Source: Saitoella complicata NRRL Y-17804
Taxonomy: Eukaryota; Ascomycota; Saitoellomycetes; Saitoellales; Saitoellaceae
Assembly (NCBI RefSeq): GCF_001661265.1
Contig: NW_017567016.1
Span: 181,241 to 245,240 of the forward strand
Direction: 5' to 3'
DNA: 64,000 nucleotides
Part shown: piece by piece, positions 22,033-33,592 of the stretch
Numbering within the stretch: the stretch's first letter is position 1
Layout of the letters: the number at the start of each line of letters is the position of its first letter
Position numbers and translations under genes: made by a program
The notes under the pieces: generated by a model
Told to the model about the DNA's origin: nothing
Seen by the model: the letters and a program-made list of their open reading frames with translations, nothing else
Databases searched by the model: none

Positions 22033-25000
22033 CTACCACGTTATGTCGGTTGCGGGAATTTTCGTCGCACTCTGAGACCTCCAAGCTGAAGCAGCACGAA
22101 CGCGCCGATAATATACGGGGCAATCCCGAGAATCGCAGCGTATGTCGCTGCCAGACGGGACTGCACAGCACGACGTGCACACAGCTTGCAACCCGGCGTT
22201 TTGCTCTGCTGCTTGTTTGGTACGCATTGCTAGTTGAAATGCGACCCCTTCTGAGTTCTTTTTGCAAACCTGACAGACGTCCTGGTCGATAGGTTCTCGT
22301 TTCATGCAACTTATGCAGAGCCTCCTATCGACGAAAGAATCGATGTCACTTTTGTATTGGTGTCTCGTATAGCTGTCGGACCAAGATATCTGAGCCGCCT
22401 TCGGCATGTCCTTCCACCATGACGAAACATTGACTCCCATGATATTGAACACTCGTTCCAAGGGCGGTATAATCGTCCTCTCTATGTAGTATTGATGATC
22501 AAGACGCAGCTCTGGATTGGATATCATCTCTTCGGGCGATACAGCTTTATCGACGATCCTTGAACCGGGTGCGCCTGCAACAACCACGTAAGGAACACGT
22601 TCACCATACTGGGGCTCAGCTCGAGCGTCCTCGGCCATCTTTCGGGCACTGATGACAGCGCCTGGCGGCGGAACACCATTTTCACTGTACGTGCCCATCT
22701 TCACTTCCTTGGCAAATGTGAAATCCTGTATCGAAACGCGATTAGTGATGATTTTGCTACACTGCCTCTGGAAATAGCGCTTCACAGCGGATAAATTCGC
22801 GGTGCGGAACAATATCTTGAGCGATGTTTCCATCATCTTTTGAATTGCCGGTATACCATCCCGTCTGACAGTTTCAATACCCTTGGCATCGAATTCCGGC
22901 TCCTGAGCGTTACGGTGTTCATACTTGAAGCCCACGTAACGCTTTTTCGCCAAGAGAACGGAAGGGAGATATACCTTCTCGAATTTCAGCTTGACAGGGG
23001 GAGGGTTCATAGCAGTGATGGTATCTGCTATGGCATACCCGATATCAAAAGCCTCATCCTTCGTGCGTCCAGGGAGATGCACGAACAAACTGTCGGTGTC
23101 GCCATAAACCACTTCTGCGCCCCACTCACGAGTACTATGGATAACCTCTATAGCTTTCTCCAGCGTTTCCCTTCCGGATTGAACGATACTGTCAGCAATC
23201 TCGGCGCAAGGCATTCTTCCAGAGAAAGACGCAGAAGTGTATCCATATGTTACGTTAGCCAAGAGTTTCAGTGCTAGTTGGCGGTTGTTCAAGAGTTTCT
23301 GGAGCTCTTTATCGTCCTTATGTAGCTTCATGCTATCCTTAACCATGATTCGAGTGTCAAGGAGTTCTGACAGCATTTTGGCGAGTAGCGACTTTCTCAA
23401 CGACGGCTTCGCGTATACGAAACCATTAGGTGCAACTAGGTATTGTGTTAGCAGGGAAGGACAAATCATCGATAAAGGTGCATACCAGTTACATCATCCG
23501 CCAGGAGCTCAAGTAACCCAGGCGGAAGTTTATGATCCAAAAATCCCATCTTGTTCTCACCTCTCCAGGTTTCGACTCTTCCCAAACATGTTGAGTAACA
23601 ATAGTTGTAAGCGATAACAATGGATGGGTACAGGGACTGAAAGTCCAGCACGATAACAGGATCTGAATAGAACTTCGCCTGAGGTTCCATAACCAGAGGA
23701 ATACATTCCAGGGCATTCTGTGATCCGACTTGTTTGCGTGTCGGTGATATCAGCATATAGCTCTCCGGCTTAGCAATGCGAAACATCGATGACTCGACTT
23801 TGAACTGTGAACCTCGCGAGAAGACGGAGTAGAAGTCTACTCCTAGAACACGAGCCTGTTCACTAGTTCGTTCAACAAGTTCTTGCTTCCGCAGAATGTC
23901 CAGATTGAGCTGCACCCGAGACAGGTAATAATCGAGGACCCGCGCTCGTCTACTCGGGCTGGAGCTCGTGTACCAAGTGCTCAGGTCGGCATTGCTGTAA
24001 TGAGGAATCCGACGATGAAGCAAATGAAACGTGATATTCTCCAAGGTGTACTGCTGTAAGTTCAGTTCAGCACGCATCGCACGCCATATATTTATCACAT
24101 GCCTCCCAGTCACTCGGATCGCAGACGCATGGTTGAACCCCCAACGATCGTTATCCTTTCCGAATCGACCATGCGACTCTTCTCGCACACGTGAGAATTC
24201 ATTGCAGAGATTGAAATCATACGCCAGACGCGCCCTCTCGATCAGATAACCCCAGGACGAACTCTGTACCTCAAATCCCGCAAGGATATCAGGATCCGAA
24301 TTCCGAACGAGATCAATCAGATAGTTGACGACATCAAGCTCAGTCTCAACAGCGGTGCCTTCATGAGCCTGTAACGAGAACCTCGCAGATGTGATATCAC
24401 TGTCAGATACAGTAACTGCACCGAGCGTAACATCACATTCAGCTCGCCCGGCAGCTTGCGAGGCAGAAGTACGCTGTAAACACCAAATCACTGCAGCAAC
24501 CTCATCTTTCTTCGGATCAGGATGATTCCCAGCACGTGTATTCACATGTATCTCCAAAGACAAGACACTTTGTGTCTGTGGCTGCAACATTCGTGCGTTC
24601 GCAGGGCCTGGAGTATACTTCGCTCCGAATGGATTCTTTTGCGTGGGTCCTTCAACCTGGGAAATGCCGTGTTCCGGTTTCCGGGTGACTGTGAACCCAA
24701 TACTTCGAGAACTCAGCCACGCCACCGCATCTCGCCGACTGACAGGCGGCTTGCCGTACATCCAAAGCGAACTACGCGGCTTGTCCAAAGCATTCCGAGC
24801 AGAGCTACTGTCCGCAAGGGCACTATACGGCGTCTCGAAGTAGTCCAGATAATTCATAGTATCACCCTTGATGACGAATTCCTTGCCAGCGTACTCCCGT
24901 GCACCTGGTTCAACATCCGAGATGTTTCCCCAATGAGGCTGAGTGTACACGACCCTAGGTAGATCATACTCATCGCACGTCGAAAGCAACATCTCAGATG

Positions 25001-26821
25001 TCGGAGGCCGTTGACGGTATAGCGCAATTGAAGGAATAGAAAGGCTAGTTGCAAGGTGACGAACGGCAGCATGCTCAGCCGATGAAGTGCACGATCCGCC
25101 TTCAACACTTACGCCATTGGATGATCGAGGAACTGACGTCTGTGAATGACGTCGAGCGGAGTGTTTCGTTTGCTTGGATATAGGCGACGAGAAAGAACCT
25201 AGATCGCCGCCGTTTTCAGTCTTCAGACGCTTATGATCAATCAAGCGAGAGGGCGTTGCATCCTCTGAATCTCCTGATTGCATAGCATCCAAAACCCGCT
25301 TACGGCGCTTGTAGGGTGTGTCGGCCGCGTCCTCCAAACCATCGACCAATTGTTCTGCCTCATTTATCTGTTGTAAGTCTCGCCCTTCATCAAGGCCCAC
25401 GCCTTCATCTTCTTCCTCCCCATCCCCTACGTTCTCATCCTCCTTTGCAACCCAATCGTTTGGGTCATCTGCGTCTTCCAGTTGCTCCATCGCCATAATA
25501 GCGATCTCATCAACCTCTGCCTCCGAATGTCCAGACATTCGAATCCAGGACTCATCAGTAGCAAGTTCGCGCGCTTGAGATGAAGCAGCACCAACATTTA
25601 CATCGCTCCCATTTCCGATCCCATTTGCATCAAGCTCTTCCGGATCCGGTCCCTCCTGCAAAAACATATCCTTCACACTCTCAAACGCGGTCTGCACAAG
25701 ACTTTCGAACGGCGTGGGTTTAACCCACGTCCCAAACCTCGGCCTAACCCCACCCAACCTCCCCCTCTCCTCCCTCATCCTAACCTCCAACGCCTCCCAA
25801 TACTCCTCCTCATGCACCCATCCCTTATCCCTTACCCTCTCCTCCCCCACACTCGGTGTAGGAATAGTACTCGGCATACCCTTTGCGCTTCGTCTGTTTT
25901 GCTCGTCTTGCCAGAGTTCGCGCATGGAGTGAACGAGTTGGGAGGTGGGGTCGTAGGGGTTGAGTCGTTCGGTGAAGTCGTGGTGAAGGGGGCGGGGGAG
26001 GACCCAGGTGCGGTTGATGATTGCGGATGCTTGGATGTCGATTTCAAGTTCGGAGTATGAGAGGCGGGAGAAGGAGGCGGATGGTTGAACGAGGGTTGAT
26101 GGGACGGTATCTGTGTTGTAGAGGAGCTGGGAGGAGTCACCCTCAGATACTTGCTCCTGACCATCGCTCTCTGGTGGTTCGGGAAGCGGCTGACGAAATC
26201 CCACCGCCTTAAGCTTCATAAACCCACACCCGTACAAATTGTAATCAATCATGAACTGCAACAGGTACGGTATATGAGCCTCATAAGGCTGCAACACCCT
26301 CTTCATAATCATCCCACGAGCGAGCAATTCCGTAAGTCTGGTCATGTAACCGGGCGAAAGCATGTAGATCTTGAAATAAAACTTCCAGCCAACATTTAGG
26401 CCGTAAAAGGGTACACCCTTGACGAGGGTGATTCGCGCAACGTAGATATTCTTCACGTCGTCCGGATTCCGGCGGAATGAAAGACACATAGCCCGATTGA
26501 TACTCGTATGAAGTCGATGAATCTCCGTTTGAACTAAAGCCCCAACATTAGCCAACCCCCCCTACACAAAGAATCACCCCGAAACCTACCAGTATCCGGC
26601 ACCAAACTCCCCGTGTACTCAACATACAGATACGGATACACCCCGTGCACATGTGCCATAACCTTCTGTCCACCCTCCGTTGTCCCAAAAATGCGAATGA
26701 TGGGAACTTTGGGATATACGACTGTCGGCGGATCATGGCCGCTGTGGTTTCGATCGAGAGGACCTGGGGGGTTTTGGTATGAGTCGATGTTGTCGAGGGT
26801 GAAGCGGAACGGGAGACGCAT
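22033..26821 (-). CDS. REV3: DNA polymerase zeta catalytic subunit Rev3
   Basis: B-family polymerase for error-prone translesion synthesis. Three exons, 26821-26590, 26533-23486 and 23435-22033, giving 1,560 residues. The N-terminal domain begins MRLPFRFTLDNIDSYQNPPG. A low-conservation acidic region occupies about 200-560. The inactivated-exonuclease region and palm follow. Motif A is DFQSLYPSIVIAYN near 1040, motif B KLLANVTYGYTSASFSGRM near 1150, and motif C VVYGDTDSLFVHL near 1203, with both catalytic aspartates present. Two Cys clusters end the protein: CISCMKR...CQVC, and CTSC...C...C, the latter the iron-sulfur CysB site that binds Rev7-complex partners. It lies in tandem downstream of APN2. 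Confidence 0.96.
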
Positions 26822-27079
26822 GTCGCAAAGCCGGGACTGACTGACAAGCTCGGTTGCTGGATTGGAATGAACAGCTGCTCCGGATCACCGGCTACATCGG
26901 GTCTCCTAACAGCTCGCGGGGGGGAGGGGGGGGCGACTTTGTTTGTACGCGACCGCGCATGCCCGCAGCCAGCAGCATGGGCCTGCAACCTGATTAAGGG
27001 GCGGTTTTCCGGGATCTTGTTGGACGGTGCGTGATAAGGATTACCAGACGACCAACAGCGGGGCCATGGGCGTACCATT
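26822..27079. other. REV3 upstream region with G/C homopolymer
   Basis: A 258-bp space between the APN2 stop and the REV3 start. It contains a nearly pure G run (26918-26933) on the plus strand, which is a C run on the REV3 coding strand about 100 bases before its ATG. No gene is seen. Confidence 0.5.
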
Positions 27080-28920
27080 TCACTTCCGGCCAACCTCACT
27101 ACTCCACTTAAAATAGTTACACCTCCATTCCCGATTAACCTCCCCCTTTGGCCTCTCCCCATTATCATACCCCGGCCCCACAGGTCTCGAACAAATCCAG
27201 AATCTCCTGCCCATATTCGGGCCAGGTTTTTTGGAGGTGAGTTCGGTGCAGGGCTCGTTATGGGTCGTGCAGAGGGGGGCAGTGGGTTTGGTGAAGAGGG
27301 TGGACCAGGAGGAGCGGGTGGTTTCGGGTTGGATTATGGCGTAGTCGGCTTCAGTTATCGTGCCGCTTGGTTTCGCTTCTGCTAGGGTTTTGGGTGGATC
27401 GCAAATATCCACACAGTCGAGATTGGCCGGGGCTTCCGTAGCCACTATGGTCGCTTGCGTGCTCTTGCTAACTTTCACGGGTGGATCACTCTGCTGAACC
27501 GCTGGCGCCGGCGCCTTCGCCGTGAAAAAGCCCCTTAAGCTCTTCTGCCCAGGCGAAGCATCCTTTGTAATCTTCGGAATCTTCGTTGTTTTCTTCGTCT
27601 CGCCCGCGTTAGAACCTAATGCATCGGAGGCAGCCCTCTTCAGCGGCGCCGCTGCTTGAAATGTAGCGTTGGAAGGTACGCTCTCCGCCGCAGCAACAGG
27701 ACTCGCATTTCCTGAGCAAGCCGATGATGCCCCTTTCGCAAATAAATCTTTCAGGCTCTGCCGACCCTTGAAATCCCCAGTATTCTTTGCGCAGAGTTGT
27801 GGTGGTGGAGGTGGTGGTGCGACCCTCACGTTCTGCACGAACGTCCCTTGTGGGTTAACCAGATCCAGCAACCACCTTTGTTCTTTCTCCTCTTCGTTTG
27901 ATTCTGGTAGTAGTTCGTGCTTGAAATCAGCATACACAGGACAATGATCCGAGCCCATGACGTCCGGTCGAATATCAGCGTGCGAGGACCAATGTGCGAG
28001 ACCGGGTGATGTGAGCACGTAGTCAATTCGTGCACCGTAGTTGTTCGGACGGGAGTTTAAACGTGTGTTCCAGCATGTGAACATACCCTCCCTCTCCGGG
28101 TTGAATTTGCGGCACAAATCCTCCAGTAGCCGCGGTGCTTCCTCCGCCTCCTCATTATCGTCCAACGATGGCGGAGGTCCCACCAATCGTGTCATCCATA
28201 ACCGCCCAAAGTCATTAACCCACTCCTCATCCTTACACAACTTCGCTCCCTCAGCCGTATCCATCCCACTCCGACACACATTCAAATCACCCACCACAAC
28301 AACCTCTCTCCCTTCCTCCCTCAAACACTTCACACGATCCTCCACAGCCTTCAAGTAAGCTCGCCGAAATTCGCGGCCTTCGTCGGTTGCGCCAGAGTTG
28401 GCGGGACAGTAGAGGCCGATGAAGACGAAGAGGTTGAAGTCGAGGATGACGGCGCGGCCTTCTGAGTCCAGAGTGGCCGGGGGCATGGTGTAGGCTGAGT
28501 CTGGTGGGTAGCCGCCTGTGTTCATTAGCCACCGTGTCGCACGAGAAGGAAGAAATGGAGAGGCAGGATACCTATTGCGTTGGTGGAGTCCATATACATC
28601 CTGTCCTTATCCCAGATCATCCCCAAGCGCCCCGTAACCCCCTCCTCCGCCTTCACCGGCACACATCTCTCCCGTCTCACATAGACCACAACCCCACTAT
28701 ACCCCTTCTTCTGCCTCGGTAGCGAGAAAAACGCGTCATAGCCCTCGACGGCGACCATATCGATCGTCAAGTCCTTCATCTGGATCTTGGTTTCTTGAAG
28801 GCAGATGATGTCGGCGTCGAGGTGGTCGAGGAGGAGTTTGTAAGATTTCGACATGGAGTTGAAGGGGGCGTAGGCGAAGGGATTGCGGATCCCGTTTACG
28901 TTCCATGACAATATCCTCAT
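27080..28920 (-). CDS. APN2: Apn2 class II AP endonuclease with GRF zinc finger
   Basis: Cleaves abasic sites and removes 3' blocks in base excision repair. Two exons, 28920-28572 and 28515-27080, giving 594 residues. The endonuclease/exonuclease/phosphatase domain starts at once (MRILSWNVNGIRNPFAYAPF), with ADIICLQETKIQ, VVVVGDLNVC, ARIDYVLTSPG and MGSDHCPVYADF as catalytic landmarks. Two PCNA-binding (PIP) boxes lie in the linker, QSLKDLFA and QKSLRGFF. The GRF-type zinc finger closes the protein (LCTTHNEPC, then GRRFWICSRP and WRCNYFKW). All hallmark acids and His are present, so it looks active. Confidence 0.95.
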
Positions 28921-29145
28921 CGTGCCCCGTAACAGATCTCGCCGATAAAATGTTTGTGTCTACGTTACGTTGCGTTACGTTCCGTTCCCGGCAAACGCGC
29001 GGCGACCTCACCGCGCCTTGACCAGCACCCTGCCGAGCCTCCAAAGCTTGGCCCTGCTTGACGAGCGAATCCACCCTCGCCTACAAGTATACCCGCAGAG
29101 GCCGAGCAGCCCCCCTTTCACCTCCATACCCTCTTTCCACCATTC
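28921..29145. promoter_or_regulatory. divergent APN2 / MAM3 promoter with ACGTT-like pentamers
   Basis: A 225-bp divergent intergenic region. At about 28961-28985 it holds five near-copies of a pentamer (ACGTT, ACGTT, GCGTT, ACGTT, CCGTT) in a row. A run of six C (29110-29115) lies about 30 bases before the MAM3 ATG. Function unknown. Confidence 0.4.
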
Positions 29146-31137
29146 ATGGGAAAACCTATATCCTTCATACGCTACGGGCTTCTGGGCTCAACGACTTTGA
29201 TTGCGAGGGCTGTTAGTACTGTTTTTGCGACTCCGCTGCCTATCCCTACGACGCACGACAACGGGGGCGCTGCCTCTTACACCGATTACGACCATGGACA
29301 GGCGCATGTACTTGCGAAACGCGAGACGGCAAAGGGAGCCATGTTGGGAGTTTATATCATAGTTATCGCGGTCCTTGTCATCTTCTCAGGTATCATCGCA
29401 GGCTTAACGCTTGGTTTGATGACACTCGACGAAACTCAACTACAAGTCCTCGCTCGCTCGGGGAACCCAACTCAACGCCGCCACGCCGAAAAAATCCTTC
29501 CGGTCCGCAAGAATGGGCATTTGTTGCTTGTCTCTTTGTTGTTGGCCAACGTGGTCGTGAACGAGACATTGCCGATTATCACCGAAAACGCGTTCGGAGG
29601 TGGTGTTATGGCTATCGTCACTTCGACCGTCCTGATCGTCGTCTTCGCAGAGATCATCCCACAGGCGGTATGTTCCCGCTACGGTCTCGCCGTCGGCGCG
29701 TTCATGGCCTGGCCCGTCCGAATCCTCATCTGGTGTATGTTCGTCTTCTCCTACCCTATCGCAAAACTCCTGGACTACATCCTCGGCCAAAACCACGGCA
29801 TGGTCTACCGCCGTTCCGAACTCGCCGAACTCCTCACTTTCCACTCACAGCAAGAACACCACGGCGGAGACTTGAACCTGGATGCGGTTACGATTATGAG
29901 GGGTGCGTTAGATTTGCATGAGAAGACTGTGGAGAACGCTATGACGCAGATTGAGGAGGTGTTTATGCTGCATATTGATACGAGGTTGGATCGGGAGACG
30001 ATTGAGAAGATTGTGAAGAGTGGGCATAGTCGTGTTCCAGTGTATGATATGGTCACCGATGAGGAAGATATGCTCGACGCCGAACGCTCCCATCAACCCC
30101 TCTCACCTGAAGCCATGGGCACACGTCGCTCTATCATTGGCTGTCTTTTGGTTAAGAATTTGATTTTGCTCGATCCGGATGATTCGGTCCCGCTTCGCGA
30201 GGTTTCCATTTCGACGTTGCCGACTGTGCAGAGTGATCTTCCACTCTTCGACATACTCAATTCGTTTCAGGAGGGGAGGAGCCATATGGCCATCGTTGTC
30301 CCTGCGCCGCCGAAGCCATATGAGCCGCCTGCTGCTCAAGACGATTTGTCTCGCCGTGGGTCGCGTACGAGGAGGAGTAGTGATGCTTCTTCCACGACGG
30401 CCAATAATGTTGCCACCACTGCGCCTCCGTTGACTTGGAGTGAGGAGGAGATGAAGAAGTTGTCGCCTGTTGGTATTATCACGCTTGAGGACGTTCTGGA
30501 GGAACTGATTGGTGAGGAAATTTACGACGAGAGTGACGTCTTGCAACTCCCGCGTACTGGATTGGCCATCCCCTTGGAGTCTGGCCAACGCTTCATCCTG
30601 GCAACCGATCGTGGACGCCAACTCCGCGACCGCGACAGGAACCGTACGGTCTCCGCCGAGAGCAAGAAACCGTTGATATCGCGTACGAGGTCATTCTCGA
30701 GCCACGCAAGGAGTCTGAGCAGACCCGCGGAACGCGACTCGATGAGTGAGGTGGACACTAGGGAACGGGCGTATTCCGAGGCGAGCCGGGCTACATTTGA
30801 GATAATGCTTGGCGACGACGCAGAAGAAGGAATTCCTGCCGACGCGACCCTTGGTCAAAGTCACTCCCAGCCGTCTACAGCCGCTGCGCCAAGCATGTCC
30901 CCGAAGCATAAGCGTATCTCGAGCCTTGTCGGTACCGGGCCGGATATTACCATGACCGCTTCGGCCCCCGTGGTTGGGGATGACATACACACGAGTGAGA
31001 GTATCGAGTTGGGAAGGATCAGGAGTTCGAGTGTGGGGAAGGAGGGATGGAAGAATCGATTCAAGAGTCCCTCGTCGGCGAGTTTGTCTGTTACTGGGAG
31101 GCGGAGTCAGAGTTCTGCACGGACGCAGCAGTCTTGA
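29146..31137 (+). CDS. MAM3: Mam3/CNNM-family membrane protein (DUF21 plus CBS)
   Basis: CNNM proteins handle magnesium and other metals; yeast Mam3 sits in the vacuolar membrane. Single exon, 663 residues. A signal-like hydrophobic N-terminus (about 8-30) is followed by the DUF21 domain at about 65-240 with helices GVYIIVIAVLVIFSGIIAGL, VSLLLANVVVNETLP and TVLIVVFAEIIPQAVCSRYG. A CBS pair occupies roughly 265-480, with AMTQIEEVFMLHIDTRLD and the second half GIITLEDVLEELIGEEIYDE. A Ser/Thr/Arg-rich insert of about 70 residues splits the second CBS motif. The tail is disordered. Divergent from APN2. Confidence 0.92.
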   Translation: MGKPISFIRYGLLGSTTLIARAVSTVFATPLPIPTTHDNGGAASYTDYDHGQAHVLAKRETAKGAMLGVYIIVIAVLVIFSGIIAGLTLGLMTLDETQLQVLARSGNPTQRRHAEKILPVRKNGHLLLVSLLLANVVVNETLPIITENAFGGGVMAIVTSTVLIVVFAEIIPQAVCSRYGLAVGAFMAWPVRILIWCMFVFSYPIAKLLDYILGQNHGMVYRRSELAELLTFHSQQEHHGGDLNLDAVTIMRGALDLHEKTVENAMTQIEEVFMLHIDTRLDRETIEKIVKSGHSRVPVYDMVTDEEDMLDAERSHQPLSPEAMGTRRSIIGCLLVKNLILLDPDDSVPLREVSISTLPTVQSDLPLFDILNSFQEGRSHMAIVVPAPPKPYEPPAAQDDLSRRGSRTRRSSDASSTTANNVATTAPPLTWSEEEMKKLSPVGIITLEDVLEELIGEEIYDESDVLQLPRTGLAIPLESGQRFILATDRGRQLRDRDRNRTVSAESKKPLISRTRSFSSHARSLSRPAERDSMSEVDTRERAYSEASRATFEIMLGDDAEEGIPADATLGQSHSQPSTAAAPSMSPKHKRISSLVGTGPDITMTASAPVVGDDIHTSESIELGRIRSSSVGKEGWKNRFKSPSSASLSVTGRRSQSSARTQQS

Positions 31138-31349
31138 TGATTGATTGATTCTAGGAAGATGACATATTTTGGAGTAGTGTTTCTGCGCGCCGTTCACGTG
31201 AGTAGTTGCCGCGGTCGGCTAGCATGTGAAATCGGCCTATGTCGGAGATAAGCAGACGCTGGAGATAGGCGGATCCTCCCACGTAAAGTAGAACACGCGA
31301 TGAGATGACTACATGAACCGTGCCATGTCGACGGCGGCGATAGAGGCAG

Positions 31350-31430
31350 CAGCATACATCCCCAGTCGGCCAGCATACATCCAGCATACATCCCCAGTCG
31401 GCCAGCATACATCCAGCATACACCCCCCAG
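31350..31430 (+). repeat. 32-bp tandem repeat, about 2.5 copies
   Basis: The 32-base unit beginning CAGCATACATCCCCAGTCGG starts at 31350, 31382 and 31414. The first two copies are identical; the third is cut and ends in a run of six C just before the Myb-like gene's ATG. Each unit itself contains CAGCATACATC twice, so the repeat grew by two steps. It lies in the 307-bp space between the MAM3 stop and the Myb-like start, which otherwise shows nothing. Confidence 0.9.
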
Positions 31431-31444
31431 CTCGTTAGCCAGTC

Positions 31445-32961
31445 ATGGTCACGATGGAGATCAGATCCATGATGGCTGCTAAAGCCGACGAAAATGGCGA
31501 TCAACAGCTTCCTGCTCCGACGTTGGGGTTTCTTTCGCAGTCAGCGCCTCCGGCTCTTGCGTTTTCGTTTCAGAATCGACAACTTCCTCCGCTTCCTACA
31601 AACTCGAATCAGCAGAGTACGCAGTTGCCGCCCATACAACATCTCGGGCATCCGGCGCCTGCGAGGCCGATTCCGCCTGCTATGTCCTATCCTGAACAAC
31701 ATTCTCAGCAATCCCATGGCCAGTATTTCAACGGTAATGCTATGTCTGAATCGCTGCCCGAACACACACTCCCACCCCATTACGACTACTCCACACATCA
31801 CACCTCTCGTCCACCCCCTCATCGTCCGCACTCCTCACTTCTCGCCGGTCTCCCTTCCATGTCACCTCCCACCAGCATTCACCAATCTCAGCAACACCAA
31901 AGCTTGCTGAGAAGAGCCGACCCCGTGATCCAACAATATGACATCCTCGGCCGTCGTAAACCCAAGTCACCGCGTGAACCGCACTCGTGGTCTCCAGCAC
32001 AGGATGCCTTATTGAGGAGGTTGAAGGAGAAAGAAGGCATGGGGTGGCGTGAGATCGCTTTGTATTGTACGTCCACTCCATGAATCAAAGTTTGCGATTT
32101 GGTGTTCCAGCTAACTAATGGGCGTACGCAGTTCCCGGCCGAACAAGCAACGGCTGTCAATTCCGCTGGCGAAGACTTTCAGGTGGGAAGTTGAAATCAC
32201 AGCAGCCTTCTTCGTCTCTCACGCCCCTTACCCCTCTCGACCATAAACCCACATCGTCTTCATCTCACTCCTCGCATCAACCGACCTCACACCCGCTCAT
32301 CCGCCGCGCATCAACTGGCACCTCTCGGAGAAGCAGTGAAGATTGCCAGTCTGTTGGTAGCTCGACGAATGGTACAACATCGCCTAGCGAAGGGTTCTTG
32401 ACCCCGCCGGTGTTGGCACATCCACTCGGTGGCGTCATCCCCGGCGAAAGAAACGCAATGGGTTTTTTTGGACATGGGCAGTCGAATTTGACGGCGGGGA
32501 TTAAGGCGTGGGCTGGAGTTGGTGGTGGTGCTGGCGGCATGGGTATGGGTATGGGTGGTGGACAGCAGGAGGGGACCGGGTTTGGGATGGTTCAACGGTC
32601 GACGTCTGAATCGCATCTTGCTCGTCCTGTGCAGGGCATGAGCATGCGCGGCCAACAAATCTCCGCACCCCTCGAAGTAATCGAAGGCCAAGAACTCTCG
32701 CCTCCATACCAACCATACCCTACCCCCTACTCTCACTCCAACAGTCCGCAGAAACAAGAAGTCTGGATGTCCAACAAACACCTCGCGGGAGTACACACGG
32801 ACAAGAAGGAGCCAGAGGTGGGATGGACCAGGGAAGAGGATTCGGTGATTCGTACGCGGGTTAAGGATTTGAGTCGTGATGAGGTTGGGTTGTTGTTTCC
32901 GACGCGGAGTATGGATGAGATTAAGAAGAGGATGGATGTTTTGAATATGTATGGGTGCTGA
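31445..32961 (+). CDS. Myb/SANT-like DNA-binding protein
   Basis: Probable DNA-binding regulator; target unknown. Two exons, 31445-32066 and 32132-32961, giving 483 residues. The N-terminus is Pro/His/Gln/Ser-rich. The first Myb repeat spans the splice join: HSWSPAQDALLRRLKEKEG, then GWREIALYFPGRTSNGCQFR with the helix-turn-helix tryptophans kept. A long Ser/Pro/Gly-rich linker with a Met-Gly repeat follows. A second, weaker Myb-like unit closes the protein: VGWTREEDSVIRTRVKDLS, then LFPTRSMDEIKKRMDVL. Four ATGs occur in the first ten codons, so the exact start is open. The 32-bp tandem repeat lies directly upstream. Confidence 0.75.
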
Positions 32962-33592
32962 GTGCGAATCTGTCAGGGCGAGCAACGTTGAAGGATATAG
33001 TAGTGATACCATTCGTTATGTTAGAGTATGGGCAGGAGCAGACACACGCAGTCTCTATGGCTTATTTGGGGAGTATGATGTCTCAGAGAAGGCGAGATAG
33101 GAGTTATGTTACAGCTATTTTAGCTTTGTGGTTCTGGTTTTTTGGGCGTATGTGTGATTGTGTTTGGAGATGGTTGCGGAGTTTTGTGTTTGGTTTTTCT
33201 TGACATATTGGCTAGTCACTTTCCGTTTCACTTGGAGGTTTAGGGTATGCGATACCTTCTTTTCTTGATCTTCGTTTCTGTTATGAATGGAGCACTTTGA
33301 AATTGACCTTGCTGCAATTGAGGGAGGTGGCTATAAAACGAACTTGAACAAGAAAGACCAGACCTACCCTATCCTACAAACGTAAAAAAGACAAGTCATC
33401 AGCAAAGCAAAAAACAGAGTCCATGATGCTCCTTAGTAACCCATCCCGCATTATCATACACTTCATCTACGGTCATCCAGGGTGGTCATACAACCCCAAC
33501 CCTCATCCTCCACATCCACCTCGCAAAACGCATGTCGCTACCAACCATCTTCTCGTAACCGTTGAAAGCGCCGCAAACAGCTTTGCAGCCAT
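32962..33592. other. intergenic, convergent 3' ends
   Basis: A 631-bp space between the Myb-like stop and the sterol acyltransferase stop. I see only AT-rich 3'-UTR-like sequence with no convincing gene, repeat or RNA. Confidence 0.6.

Noticed and set aside
21749-22309. 186-codon open frame on the minus strand over the MED12/REV3 3' ends
   Set aside because: It lies in another frame over the last MED12 exons and the REV3 end, both of which have strong family motifs.
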